Assembly: GCF_037975245.1 (NCBI RefSeq)
Contig: NC_092578.1
Span: 8,540,001 to 8,604,000 of the forward strand
Reading direction: 5' to 3'
Length of the DNA: 64,000 nt
Source: Apostichopus japonicus
Taxonomy: Eukaryota > Echinodermata > Holothuroidea > Aspidochirotida > Stichopodidae
Below the pieces are notes generated by a model. It saw nothing but the letters and a program-made list of their open reading frames with translations, was not told where the DNA came from and ran no database searches. The position numbers and the translations under genes were made by a program. Numbering within the stretch: the stretch's first letter is position 1; every line of letters begins with the position of its first letter. This document shows positions 22,868-35,500 of this stretch, in pieces.

Positions 22868-25546
22868 GTATACCCGGAGGAGAAGTCTAATTATCACCCA
22901 ACTGAATGTGAGAAATGTTCCAACTGAACCAAGTGTTCTCTCGACAGGGTGGGAGAGGCCGGGTCACCTTTCACCCATCCGCAAATTTTGTAATAAAATA
23001 TTGTGACAAAATGGGAAATTTGTGATAACATACTCGAAATTTCGATATATAAGGCGAAATTTCGAGGTACTAGTCGAATATCTATGGCAAAAATTTGAAC
23101 TGATTTTACTATCAATATGTGGCATGGTACCCACCTAACTGGTACCCGGGCGGACCTCCTCGCCCCCGCTTAGGACGCCACTGACTCTAGTCCACCTGTT
23201 TCCAGCTTCAAAGTCCTCGTGGATAGACAAAAACGGCTCTCTCTCCGAACACATATATGCACCACCAGTCATTGGTATGAAAATGCTCCATTGTGGGCTT
23301 GCCTGTTCATGACGAAGCAGGGATATGTCGAAATATAAAACCGATCCCTGGTCGAAGATTGAAGGACAAATGGCTCCGTGCAGCTCCTTGCTGTCCTCTG
23401 ATCTGGAGGCGTTACATTGATGAGACTTCGTCTGGAAATAGGGTTGAGGAGAGTCTTTTAGTTTCTATTGATCACATCATCTTCTTTAAAAACCATCAAG
23501 TTAACCCAGTGGTGTACAGACTAATTTGGAACCTGGGGGCTAAGGAGTAGATGACCAGGCCCTAACTTGCGAGGGAATCTAACTATCGGGAGACCACACT
23601 ACCTCAATGGGACAGATACTCACCAGAAGTTTCCATTCTATAGTATACTGTCATTGAAATCACCATTCTCACAGAAATGCAAAAGTATTGATTAGTACAA
23701 AAGGTGCGCTAGCTTAGACCTAATTATAAATCTAAACATGCCTCAGAATGAAACATTGAAGTCAAAACTTTTCACCCCACCCCTCTTGACCCTAGTTTTG
23801 GGATGCTTTACATGAGGGCAGCGGCGACAGCAGAGGGTTCAAAATTGGAGTGAGCGGGTATGTGCGGGTAACGAAATCGCAAATAAATAGCTCCTGGCGC
23901 ATTTTCGTCACCGGTACGTGTTACTCAACTATGAGCCGTGTTCTGACCTATTTATGGAGGTTGTTGCCTTCCATACTATACTATAGTGAGTGTTCATAAT
24001 ATAGCCTAAGTATAATAAAATATTATAAATTGATCATTACATTTGTCAGTTCTTTAGAATTTTTCAGTGAGCGTGGTAATTAAAAGAAAAAAAAAATTAC
24101 ACTCTTAAAACGTTGGGCAAAAAGTTGTTGGGTACAGATGTTTTAAGAAAGTAATGGTTAATTCTTTAACCATTATGGGTAAAATATTGTCGTACAATTC
24201 GCACTGCAATGTGATTATTGCGTACATTCGTATACTAACTACGCTGGAGTACAGTTCTAGTGAAGGCATGTTGCGCGATGCGACGTGATTAACAGCACAC
24301 TTCTACTAGATACGGTACATACGGCCTTTCGGCTAAGATCATGTGTAGTATCTGTTCCCTTTCGAGGGGAATGGTGATGCACACCTGCCGATGATCACAC
24401 AGTCAAAGTCCCGATGCAAGGGGACTGGGGTTGAGAGCGGATTAGTCGTTTGGTAGTTTGGTTTTCATGCCCAGGTTCATTCCTGGTCGACTTTTCCTTA
24501 AAAAAAAACGATCAAATTGCAATAGAACATTATTTGAGTATATTCATGAGTTTATTTTGAATTATGTCGTTCTCGTCGCCGGTTGATGATGATGATGATG
24601 ATGATGTGTTGACACTTTTACGAAGATGGGGTAAAAGACTTGAAGGAAACATTTGAAGGTATAGTATTCATACCCCAAACTGGTCGGCTAGTATTACTTG
24701 GCCTAGCCTAACGTTAGGCTGTGTCCGTCTACAGACTCGGCAATTTCAAAACGTTAGGTCAACAGTATATATCGTGTTCGTAGCCCAGACTAGCCCGTGC
24801 GTAGGCTAGGCCTAACTCTGCTGCACAAGATAGAGCGCGCTTTACGTGTACGTTAGGCTACGCCAGTACGCTGGTCAAGTTCTAACGTTATGCCTGTGTC
24901 TGGTGTGGGATAAGTAATGTTGATGACACTTGTCCTACTCCTAGGCTCACATTTTTCAGTTTTCTGAAGAAAGTTTAGAAAACTATTAAGATGGCACTAA
25001 GGATAGCACTAACATAGTCCACCTCATACTAGCTTGTAGAAAATTGTTTTTGAAAACTGTAAGTGTCATATATTACAAGTAGGGTTGGCTAGATTAAGCT
25101 TGGCGTATCCAGGCTATCGTACCCTAGACCCACAGTACTAGCCTAAGTTGGCTAGCTTATACAGTAGGCCTATACTAGTATAGTAAAGGCTTCATAATTG
25201 ACGCAATTTCAAATATTACTAGCAACGATACAGCAGGCAATCTAAACTTTTTGCAGCGAAGCAGAGTTACATATTTAATGAGTTTAAATCCATTTCAGCT
25301 ATGTGCTGATCAATTTGTGATTTTTTTTTTAAGCTTTTAACACCCCCCCCCCCCCCCAGTTTTGCACGTATTTTTGGGTTTGGAAATCTTAATCCCTAAA
25401 AATAACCATTATTACCTCAGCATGATACCACTAGTCCCTGGGACCTGACCTGTCTGAGCTTAGCAAACAGCATTCAGAGTCAATTGATGTTACACAAAAG
25501 TTACAGTTATAGCTTATCGAGGAATGTGTCAATTTAGGGGTATGAA
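22868..25546. other. Spacer between the duplicated units, no gene seen
   Basis: No coding region could be supported. An 85-codon frame at 23293-23550 has no recognised domain and no splice context. A short (GAT)n run is at about 24583-24606 and a C-run at about 25344-25357. A SINE-like repeat lies at about 24345-24515. Confidence 0.6.
24345..24515 (+). repeat. Dispersed repeat, SINE-like, ending in A-run
   Basis: GATTAGTCGTTTGGTAGTTT, then TGCCCAGGTTCATTCCTGG and a CTTAAAAAAAA tail, match 47700-47860 (GATTAGTTAAGTCGTTTGG, GTGCCCAGATTCG, CTTAAAAAAG). Two copies sharing an A-rich 3' end suggest a retroposed short repeat. No clear A and B boxes were seen. Confidence 0.5.
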
Positions 25547-26834
25547 AGAACTTGACACGCACACATTTTGTGGTTAAATTTGCTCAATTGTTCGTTGCAT
25601 ATGCACAGAACAATAAATACTTTGAGATCATTACATTTCTGAGGAACCACACAAATGAAAAACATACAGTTGATTGATTTAGATTTTCCCTTAATAGAAA
25701 TTGTTGATCAAATTCTTAAGTGCGTCAATTATGAGCCCACCATGCTACTAGGCCGATACGTGGGCCAGAGTTTTTTTTTCTCTTCAAAACGAGGCCGAGG
25801 GATAGCTGGCTAGGCCTTTGTCCTCCAATTAAGTTAACTTAACTAAATGCTAGTATTTCCTGGGCCATATTGATCACATTTGTATAAATAAATTAGTTTT
25901 TCGTCCTAACTTTTCAGAAAAAGTCAGGGTGCAGGCAATTATTAATAATAATTAGTGCGACCAGTAGGAGATTTTCTGTGGTAAAAATTTGGCTAAATTG
26001 GTTGTTCAAATTTGAAAATTAAAAAGAGAAAAGAAAATTGACCCAGTGGGCAAAAGGATGCAAGCAGGACAAGAAACTACTAATTTATACCTCGCCTTAA
26101 TATTTCAAGTGTCGATTTTTATTGGGGCTCACAATATTCATAAATTTTTGGTTTAAGTGCAGAATGTACCGTCTGCAAAAATTCCACAAAACTTGTACAG
26201 TAGGCGTATCTGTAGGCCAGAGACTATGTGATTAGAAAGACAAGATTTTGACATGTAAAAATATGTCTCTTCCTTCTATCATTTTCTTTTTCAGGTATAA
26301 ATGAATTGAACGATTAAACTGTTTTGTCTTAAAGGGGCCTATGCTAAGTCTATGTTTGCATTTATCCAAAATATTAAAACCATAATGAACTTTCGATGAC
26401 TTTTTGGTTTGGTAGTTGTGTGGCATAATAAAAATTGTTTGGTAATTTTGCATTGATATATTTTATATATTTCATCACTTTGCTGACTGACTCGTGGTAT
26501 TCATGTATCATTGTCAGGAAATGAAAAACCCCATTTCCATTTAGAATGGGGTTATGGAGGGTGAAGTAGTTCTTCGAAAAAACATTTTTGGCCCAAAGTG
26601 TGTCATTTGGGTATCAAAACTGGTTGTAACTTTCTCCACAATAACCACATACAACCATGTAGATTTTAAGACTCTATCTGCTTACATTGAAAAACATAAA
26701 AAAATCACTATTTGACGAAGTTGCAACAATGTTTTTAATGAGTTCTGCACTCCCTTTATTGTTTATTGACAATGTTTATATTCAAATTTATGTTATTTTG
26801 TTTAACTGCTTGGTTTTTGTTGTTGTTATTTCAG

Positions 26835-28975
26835 AGAATGAGATAGACAATGTTGCATTGTCCTTGTTGGATGTGAAGGTACTAGAGCTCATACCAAAGA
26901 TTGGCTCAAGGATGAATTTTTTGAAGGGTTGGCGACAGAAGGTACTTTAAAGAAACTAAATGGGATATACATGTTTCAAGTGTCTCAGGGTTGTAGATGG
27001 CAACATAATATAAGGACTTATTTCGTTCTCTTGAAACATGCCCATGGCATTAATGCTCAACATAAGTGAAATATTATTTGTAGTCAGGGAAACTGTAAAT
27101 TACAATTTGGAACATGCTATGGTTACAAAAAGCATCTGCTCACAAAACATTGTTTGCCATCTGAATAAACAGTAAATGAACACAATGTTCAAAATATGAA
27201 CTTCAACAATTGGTGATATCAAAGATAGAGCTCTTCAAAATGACAAAAGTAATGACCTTACTGGAATTTTCATCGTGAGATTGAAAGCCTCAAATATACC
27301 ATCATCACTTGTGCAGACCTTTATTTGTGACACACAAGTATTGATAGGCAATTTTGTTGATGATGTGGAGAAACAGATATCATACATTTATAGTGATGAA
27401 TGTTCTTACCTAGAAAAAGAAGAAGTTAATAACCCATTTTATGTGCCAAAGAATTACAAAACCTATGAACCTATTTAAATTTGGCCTCGTTCCTATTACA
27501 GGTACTCTGCTCCAATTTATGTGCATGCAATGCGCTTTTGAGAAACGTTGCATGTTCTTAAGTAATACACACTAACTGGAACAGGGAAAAGGAGATAAGT
27601 AACAGGGAAACTAGATGAAAAGCTGTGGATGGCACTATTAAACCTTTGTTAAGAAAAATGACCCATAAAACTTAAGTACCTAACTACAAGCACTGGTAAT
27701 GTGATATGCTCTAATTCACATATCAAAAGAAGAACCTTGCATTCTTCATGCTCCCAATAATATTACGAGGTGTGAAGGGTAAAAGGGGCCATAGCTCGGC
27801 ACTGCAATCCATGAAAAGCTTCATCACTGTTCAGCCGGTAAGTAGTTTATTCAAAAAGGTAAACTTTGTTGGAATCATGCATGAATCAATGAATTTTGTG
27901 ATCTTAATTTGGAATTGCTTCATGATCTGATTCCCATTGCAAATTAGGAATATTTAATTTGACAGAGATCTTATGTTATTTGTGTTTCCCTTCTCATGAC
28001 CAACTTTTAAGAAACTTCTCCAGTTATGGGGTCTTTTGCGAAACTAAAAACTGTACACATTATCCTTTTTTGAAAGGGGAATAAAGAGACACAACAATTA
28101 AATCATAGTTTTTCAACACTGGGGTCATTGAGAATTATTTTCCTGGGTGTGGGGGGGGGTAGTGTGAGGGCAGATTGGTAAGCAGGGTTGCCAGCCATCC
28201 TGGAAAACGGGAGCAGAACCTTGAAAATTAGTTTACCTTTTTCCAGTCAGGGAAAGTTAGGGAATTTGAGGAGTTCTAATCCCAGTCGTGTCATACCAAA
28301 CCTGTTAGGCATGTTGATGTGTCGCTTGACCTTCACTGCTTGATCACTGCACAGTCTAAGTATTTGGTTGAGGAAAAACAAGTAAGATTACTTTAATGTA
28401 TGAATATTCAAAGTTGCTACATGAAATTACTACTAAAATGTCATCATGACTAAAATTTTATTCTGAATCTGTTTAAAGTTACAAGATCAATTATTTTATG
28501 AATGTGTACTTACGGCTACTATGAGAGAAAATATCTCGTGCTTCATGTGACGGAAATTCCACGTTCACATAATTTGTTTACTCTGGAATCTGGTCAGAGA
28601 TGCTGTTAGCATGTGTGAACTCAGCAGTCAGCAATTAAATTACTTTCTTGTCCTGTCTAACTAAGGTTAGTACGACTTAGTACGAAGGTGTCACGGTCAT
28701 ATTCTGCATTGCATTTGTTTTTATTTGAAATTTCCCTGTCACAGTTAGGAATAAATTACAATCACAGTCAGGAATAAATGGTACCTTTTCTTTTATTACT
28801 GTAGGAGGATGTTGACATAGAAGAATACGCAAGGACTATCGATGTGGACATGACGCCACAGCCCTTTGCAGTGTGCAGCGGCACCCTCCTAACACCATCC
28901 CATGCATATGCTATTCTCAAGAGACATGCTCTGCCACAACCATCCCTACTCAAAGCAGTAGATGTTAGCTTTTAA
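26835..28975 (+). pseudogene. Remnant of uncharacterised SAM-like-domain gene, unit B
   Basis: Four exon-like pieces fit one gene on the plus strand. (1) 26835-26941, acceptor TTATTTCAG, reads ENEIDNVALSLLDVKVLELI and PKIGSRMNFLKGWRQK, a SAM-like helix pattern. (2) About 27262-27478 reads LKASNIPSSLVQTFICDTQV and ends in a stop. (3) About 27748-27837, donor GTAAGT, reads LPIILRGVKGKRGHSSALQS then MKSFITVQP. (4) 28805-28975, acceptor CTGTAG, reads EDVDIEEYARTIDVDMTPQP and stops at VDVSF. The (3)-(4) junction is in phase. The order SAM-like segment, RGVKGKRG block, TPQPFAVC block is what I know from large uncharacterised metazoan proteins. Missing connecting exons, an in-frame stop in (2) and truncation of (4) make a working gene unlikely. 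Function is unknown. Confidence 0.55.
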
Positions 28976-30299
28976 GGGTGTGAAGACTCGCGCAAAAAGA
29001 AACGTCTAATGACGGCAATCTTACCTAGTCTCTGTACTAGTTTTTGTACCTTACATTTTTTTTACTTCTTTGCATGTTATCATTTTTCAGAAACATGCAC
29101 TGACTTTATGTGAAACTTGTGAAAATTCATCTTATCATTTTTTTTCGATAACGTGTACACATTGATGTTATTTTGATCCTGCTTATGACAGAGTTGAGGG
29201 TCTTTTTTAAGACAAATGTACAGATCTGACTATTCTTGAGAATGGAAGCAGGCAATCAAAAATATACACTATAACTACTAGGGATAGAGTTGAAACAGTT
29301 TTGTGATTGCCATACTTTTTCATGCTGGATGCAATGTTTTACATTAAAATAAGTTTCAACTTTGGTTAGTGATTCATATTTGATATGTGTGAAAATTACT
29401 AGGTGCCTGTCAGCCTATTAAATATACAATCTTCGATATGTTTACAATGTGCATTGGCTTGAAGAATAAGGAAAACCTGCACCACCATTTTCTGTAAATT
29501 TCATATCATTATACTTACAAATTGTGCTCAAATTACAATTAATTAAGACATTAAAGACATATGAGAGGTTTGTATGTGTGATACCATGTGTGTTCCATTC
29601 AAGTCAGTTTGCATTGCATAGGTAATATGTTTAAAAAAGAAGAATATGTGTAGCTGCACAAGACTGCTTATGTTGGAATTTAACCATTGGCATATCATAA
29701 GTAGTAGGCTTACTCCCTTTGTAACATTGAGCCATTTTTTGCACTACTAGTTTTATCTATAATAATTATCATGATATAATTATAAGGACTTGCCATTTCC
29801 TGTTGGACTTCTTGCTTCTGTGCTCAAACTTCTTGAGTGTCTAGTGAAAACAATCACCTATAACTGCATAAAAGGCTGTAAACAACACTTGTTACAAATT
29901 GGTCAGTGGGCAAGAACCAAACAAAGTTGTGTATGTTCAGGTTAATTTTATCCATGAAGAGAATAAATTGTAGTTTCGTGATGAACTTTATACGTCAATA
30001 TTCATGTTCCAAGTCCTAAAGCAAATTTGCAAAGCATACATTGAGGGTTGGATTTTTCATGATGAACATATTGACGCAATATGATATAAAGTAAGTTAAT
30101 AGATTACTGCAACCAACAATACCATGTTGCTAAATTCTATGAAACCATTTTATGTGTTGTTAGTTCTAGTGAAACTTTTTGAAGCTGTTTTTCATCAATA
30201 AAATGAGATTTAATACTATTTTATGTGTTAATATTTTTAAACCCTAGTGTCAACATTTTCGATTTAATATTGTAAAACACTGTCCATTTAATTTCATTC
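28976..30299. other. Duplicated non-coding DNA, no gene seen
   Basis: This is the counterpart of 5464-6655 with only scattered differences. The phrase GTGAAGACTCGCGCAAAAAG at about 28979 marks the breakpoint where the truncated exon ends. Confidence 0.65.
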
Positions 30300-30665
30300 A
30301 TAGACCAATATTGGGTAACAAATTGCCCAACTAACTGTATCAATCAACCAACATGGGATAAAAGCACTCCAATATAATTAGATTCATTAACCAATATTGG
30401 ATATCAAATTGCCCAACTAATTGTAACAATCAACCAACATTGAGTAAAAACACTCCAATACAATTTTATTCATTAACCAATCTTGGGCAACAAATTGCCC
30501 AACTAACTATATGGACTAACCAATAATGCATGGGTATATAATTTTCCCAACTACGTGGTAAATGCATTACCCAACTGCAACGTTGGGCAAACTTTGCCCA
30601 ACTTTTGAGCGGTTACATATGTATCCAGTGTTGGTTAAAATTGGTCAATATTTTTAACCAACTTT
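30300..30665 (+). repeat. 86-bp tandem array with TTGGG/CCCAA palindromes, unit B
   Basis: The same units as at 6655-6990, with one extra piece (CATGGGTATATAATTTTCCC) near 30529. Each unit contains TTGGGYAACAAATTGCCCAA. Confidence 0.85.
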
Positions 30666-31967
30666 TTAATAGTGAACGAAGATATTTTTTAGGGCCCCCG
30701 GTATTCTGGTGGATCACTGAGCCAATACAGCAATTTATGCCACAATGCCACAATCATATTCGCCCTTGGTATTACTGATGAATATTGCAGCGAAATAGTA
30801 CAGTTCGATATATCGTGCATGAGCGAATACACAACTTAACAAAGGCCGTAGGTGTGAGTTTTTGAGAGTCGAAGAAGGTTTGTACTATTACAATTAAAAG
30901 CCAATATTTGATTACCAGTCTTGGGGAAAGCAAGGGAGTTTTCATTACGTCAGGTGTGAAACGCTCAACCAATCAAAATCGACTCGCCGCTTTAGAATAT
31001 TGATATAATGTTATATTTTATAGCAGTTTTCTTATCATTTTGTCAAACACACTCTTTACGCCTGTTCGTCAAGAAGCTTGCATACCGGTACACAAGACAA
31101 CTCGAGGTTTGGTAGGTAAAGTTTAATACGTTCACGTATATAGGCATATATAGCAGTCATCATTACAGCGACAGACAATGTTTGTCCCTTGGGCCTTAAC
31201 CGGTTTTCATTAATCATATGAAAATGCAGTATAACAGTGGACTGTAAAGGTGTGAAGGAAGCATTAAAACTACTATGGGAAAGGGTTTAGATGATAGGCC
31301 CAAATCTATTGCGTAGTATTATGTGCAGTAACTATTTAACATAAAATGCAGTAAGTAATAAAGTGCAGTTTCAAATGTGCAGTAACTATTTAACATCTTT
31401 CGAAGGGAACCTTGAAACTTCTCTGAACGTATCACACTGTGATAATCTCAATGTTACGGGGACTGGCCTAGAGAGTGCAGGATCGACTCTGTTTGCTTTT
31501 CCTTGCCCAAGGTCGTTTCTTTTCAGGAAGTATCTAAAGTGCAGTGTATGATATCCATATAGCACACGGTATCTACAAACTTAAGCACACGCAGTCCTGA
31601 GACTGTATAAGTTACGGTATATGATATATCATGTATCACCCACGTATTAGACCCACCCGTGTTGTAGGATGTGTTTGAAATGAAGAGCTGTAAAACAAGA
31701 TTTAAGCGGGTATTCGTTTATAGTCTTCTTCCTCGTTGTAGACACACGCACACAGCGATTTCCAGATCGTAGACTAAAATCAGTTTTTGGGAGATATCAC
31801 AGGTTTAATGTCTCGTCATACATGCAAGATGAAAGACTTAATTAAGTTTAAATATAACATCATCAAGCTACATGTGCTTCAATCTCTTATGTTTTCCTTT
31901 ATTTATTTGTATAATGTTGATATCGAAGCTGGATACAAGACATAACGATAGCTTTAGTTTCACGGTC

Positions 31968-32272
31968 CAGGGGCGTCGGAAGCTATTTGGGATTGGTACG
32001 GCAGATCAGAGTGTGGCCATCCCATCGGGGGGGGGGGTAGGTCAAACTACGCTACGCGCTACCATGGTTGGCGCGTAGCGAAATGTAGAAAATTTTGAAA
32101 AAAATGCCTCCCAGATTGTAGGAAATGCCACCTCCCGAGCTTGAAAACAAGAACCCTGCCATGCCAGATTAGTCACATTTAGCCTACTTGCTTGTTTCAT
32201 TTTGGTTCTTTATTTTTTGCCATTTTATTTTCTTAGTTCTACTTTTTTCCTTCTTTTTTTTTTGGCCGTGAA
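31968..32272 (+). mobile_element. Insertion specific to unit B, hAT-like left end
   Basis: Unit A reads CACGGTCATAACATCAG without interruption at about 8879. Unit B is interrupted after CACGGTC by CAGGGGCGTCGGAAGC, and the shared sequence resumes near 32278. It contains the shared module (about 32045-32135, GCGCGCTACCATGGTTGGCG type). The right end is T-rich and lacks a clear terminal repeat, so the boundary is approximate. Confidence 0.7.
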
Positions 32273-32544
32273 TATTGGTCACAACATTAGTTAACAATTA
32301 GATTTTAAGATATCGAGATGTCGAAATCTGAATATCTCATTATATCTAACCATCCATATGTTGAGAAATGAAGATACAATACATGGTCTTAAGAACTGAC
32401 AGTTTATACGAAATTTTCTGTTTTGCCGTAATCTAAATATCTCACAGGCACCTTATAATCTCCGTAGTGAACTGTAGTGTTTGGTTTAACCTATTGTATA
32501 TATTTTTCTTTCGTGAATCAGTTTTATTTTCGCAGATCATCACA

Positions 32545-35500
32545 ATGGACGGATTAGCAAAGATTGTTCTGGTATTCTTTGCTATCTTTAGCTATTGTCT
32601 GGTTCCAGTTGCTGCATATTGCCCCAAATGCCCGGATACGTTGAAACTAACTGACGAGCAAATATACATGATCAATACTCCAAAAGCAAGAGCAGAAATT
32701 GCGAGGTAAGACAGTATCATGATACGATAGTAAAATTAACAGGATTGAAGAGAAGATGAAATGTGTCTGGGGGCGGGGGTGTGAAGTGGGAGGGGATTGG
32801 TACGACTCTAGCTAGCAACGACCTCTTGCAGAACCACCCATTTCCCCCCGCTGCTACCTGTTAATATTTCATTTAAGGTATACTTCGACATTTTGTTTTA
32901 AGATAGATTGACATGCAGCAATATTAACTTGATGCTTGACAGGTGCGGATTCAGAGGTGTTGAGGTCCCAGCAAAAATGTAACCTAATTTTACCGAGGTA
33001 AACTATTGTTAATGTGTGGTAAATAGGGTAAATGTCTGGTAACATTGTGTTAAAATCAACTGCGGTACATTTACCGCAGTTTTACCATGTTATTACCGCG
33101 GTAAAAGTATGGTAAAAGTGCGGTACATTTACTACGGTAAATTTACCACTGCAGGTTTACCATGGTATTACCGCGGTAAAAGTAGGGTAAAAGTGTGGTA
33201 CATTTACTACGGTAAATTTACCATAGTTTTACCATGATATTACTGGAGTAAAAGTAGGGTAAGTTTATATGGTACATAAACTACATAGGTGAAAATCCTA
33301 CAATTGTGCCATGATTAACCACAGTAAAAATAGGGTAAAACCATACAGTGCAATTATACTACGGTAAGTGTACCATAATTGTACCATGATTTTACCACAG
33401 TAGAACATATGTGATCACACTATGAAACATGATGGTACATTTACAGCAATTTTTCCATGATTTTGTCCCATATTTTTGCAATACTGATATGACAAACCTT
33501 TTTTTCTACTCATTTCTTCATGTTGGCAATATAAATTACCTGTGGATATGAGTTAAAGAAGAGAGACAAACTGCCATTCTTATATGTTATAGTATGCATC
33601 TCTTTTCCTAAAAAAACAAGCAGAGGATAGAAACATAGAGAATTCCTTCATGGGATCCCTGATATATTTGAGAGGAGACATCAATTATTTTTTTTTTTCA
33701 TTATTAGGGACAACCTAAAAGCCTTTAAAATGACACAAAGAACTATAAACTAGCACACATAAGGCAAAGCGTGGTAAAATATAGTAAATTGAGGTAAAAC
33801 TAAGGAAAAAGCGTGGTAAATATACGGTAAAATTGGGGTAAAAGAACGGTAAAACTGTGGTAAATTTGGGGTAAAAGTGTAGTAAAAGTATGGTAACACC
33901 GTGGTAAATTTGGGGTAAAAGTGAGTTAAAACCATGATAAATTTGTGGTAATTTACTGCGGTAAACCGCGGTTTACCGCGTCCATAGGGCCAAAACACCG
34001 CGGTAATGTACAACATATTTACCGCGTTTTTACCCCGGTTTTACCGAGGTAAAAGTGTGGTATGTTACCGAGGTAAATTTGAGGTAATTTTTTTCCTGGG
34101 GTATGCTTCTCCCTCCCCACCCCCGCTCCATTCAAGTTTGAACCACACACCAAAAATAAAAAGTATATATTTTCACAACCTTGCGTTGACTATATCTCGT
34201 CTTAATTTCTTCTTTGATCGGGGGGGGGGAGGGGGGCATAGCTCCTCCTTACACGACCCGCACGCGAATATTTTATTACCAAACAGGTTTGCTATTACAG
34301 ATTGCTCGTTACGTCAGCACCAATAATGACCATCGCTTGGAAGACATACACTGCATAACACACTGAAGTCTAGTAAAGTGGTTTCCCTGCAAACGCCCTA
34401 ACTTAACTTGTAATGCTTGGATCATATGGACCTTAATTATGATGCATAATCTACATTCCTTTGGGTTCGTGTTTACGTTTTCTAAGATTCGTGAGCCGTT
34501 CTATTGAAATTGGAATCCGTTTCGTGGAATGGGAAGCCTACGTTAACTCAACTTCACGACGCGAGTTCACGAATCTTCAATGAATATACGCAAAGTATAT
34601 AGTCTGCAGTATGTACATTTCCGTCACTGCACTATTTACACAGTTATTATACATATAGGCCTAAATCAAATGTATGATGCAACCTTTACGAAACTTTCAC
34701 TGTGCGATGTTATCGCTCAATGTCTTCTCAGAAAACTTCGATCAAACATCGATAGTAGATCATACAATCATAACAAACAAGTGTACTAAATGTGATGATG
34801 ACGTAACTTTTCCGGCCAATCATGAGCGACTATTTACACACGCAAGGGCGGCGGAACCGGGGGGGCACAGGGGGCACGTGCCCCCCCACTTTTCCTCAGG
34901 TTAAAAATGTGCCCTTTTTCTACATAAAAATTTCTAAATAAATAAAGAGATTACAAAGCGAAACCCACGTCGAATGAAATATTTCGGTGAGTTTTAAATG
35001 TTTACTACCACAGGAGTAGGAGCCCAATTTGATTTGGGGGGGGGGGGGGCTGTAACGACTTGCCCGAAAAATATTAGCAAAATTTTTCGCAAGCTACGCG
35101 CGCGTTCAACATCTTAATGTGCATATCATATAGGCATGCGTTGGTTATTACATCGCATGCCAATAACATACAATCATTTGCCGTGTTATAACCCTTCCAA
35201 ATTGGTTAGAATTATTGGCAAAGTCGTTACAATAATAATGATCATAATAATATCAGTTTAACCATTGAAAAACACAGAAAATTATTTTTCTTTCAGTATT
35301 TTGACATATTTCATTTGCTTTCATGCATGTATCGATCGCGTGTGCAGGGACTTGGACTTTATAATGATTTTCCAATTTCCCAATTTGCACATTAGATATT
35401 GCAGTGCTAGTATGCATTGTTTACTTGAGGGGGGGGGGGGGTGGCGTTGATGGAGTGATGTGTATACGCAAATAAGATAATACAATAAGAGTTATTAAGG

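Noticed and set aside
23293-23550. 85-codon frame in the spacer between units
   Set aside because: No recognisable domain, no splice signals and no second copy to compare; judged chance.
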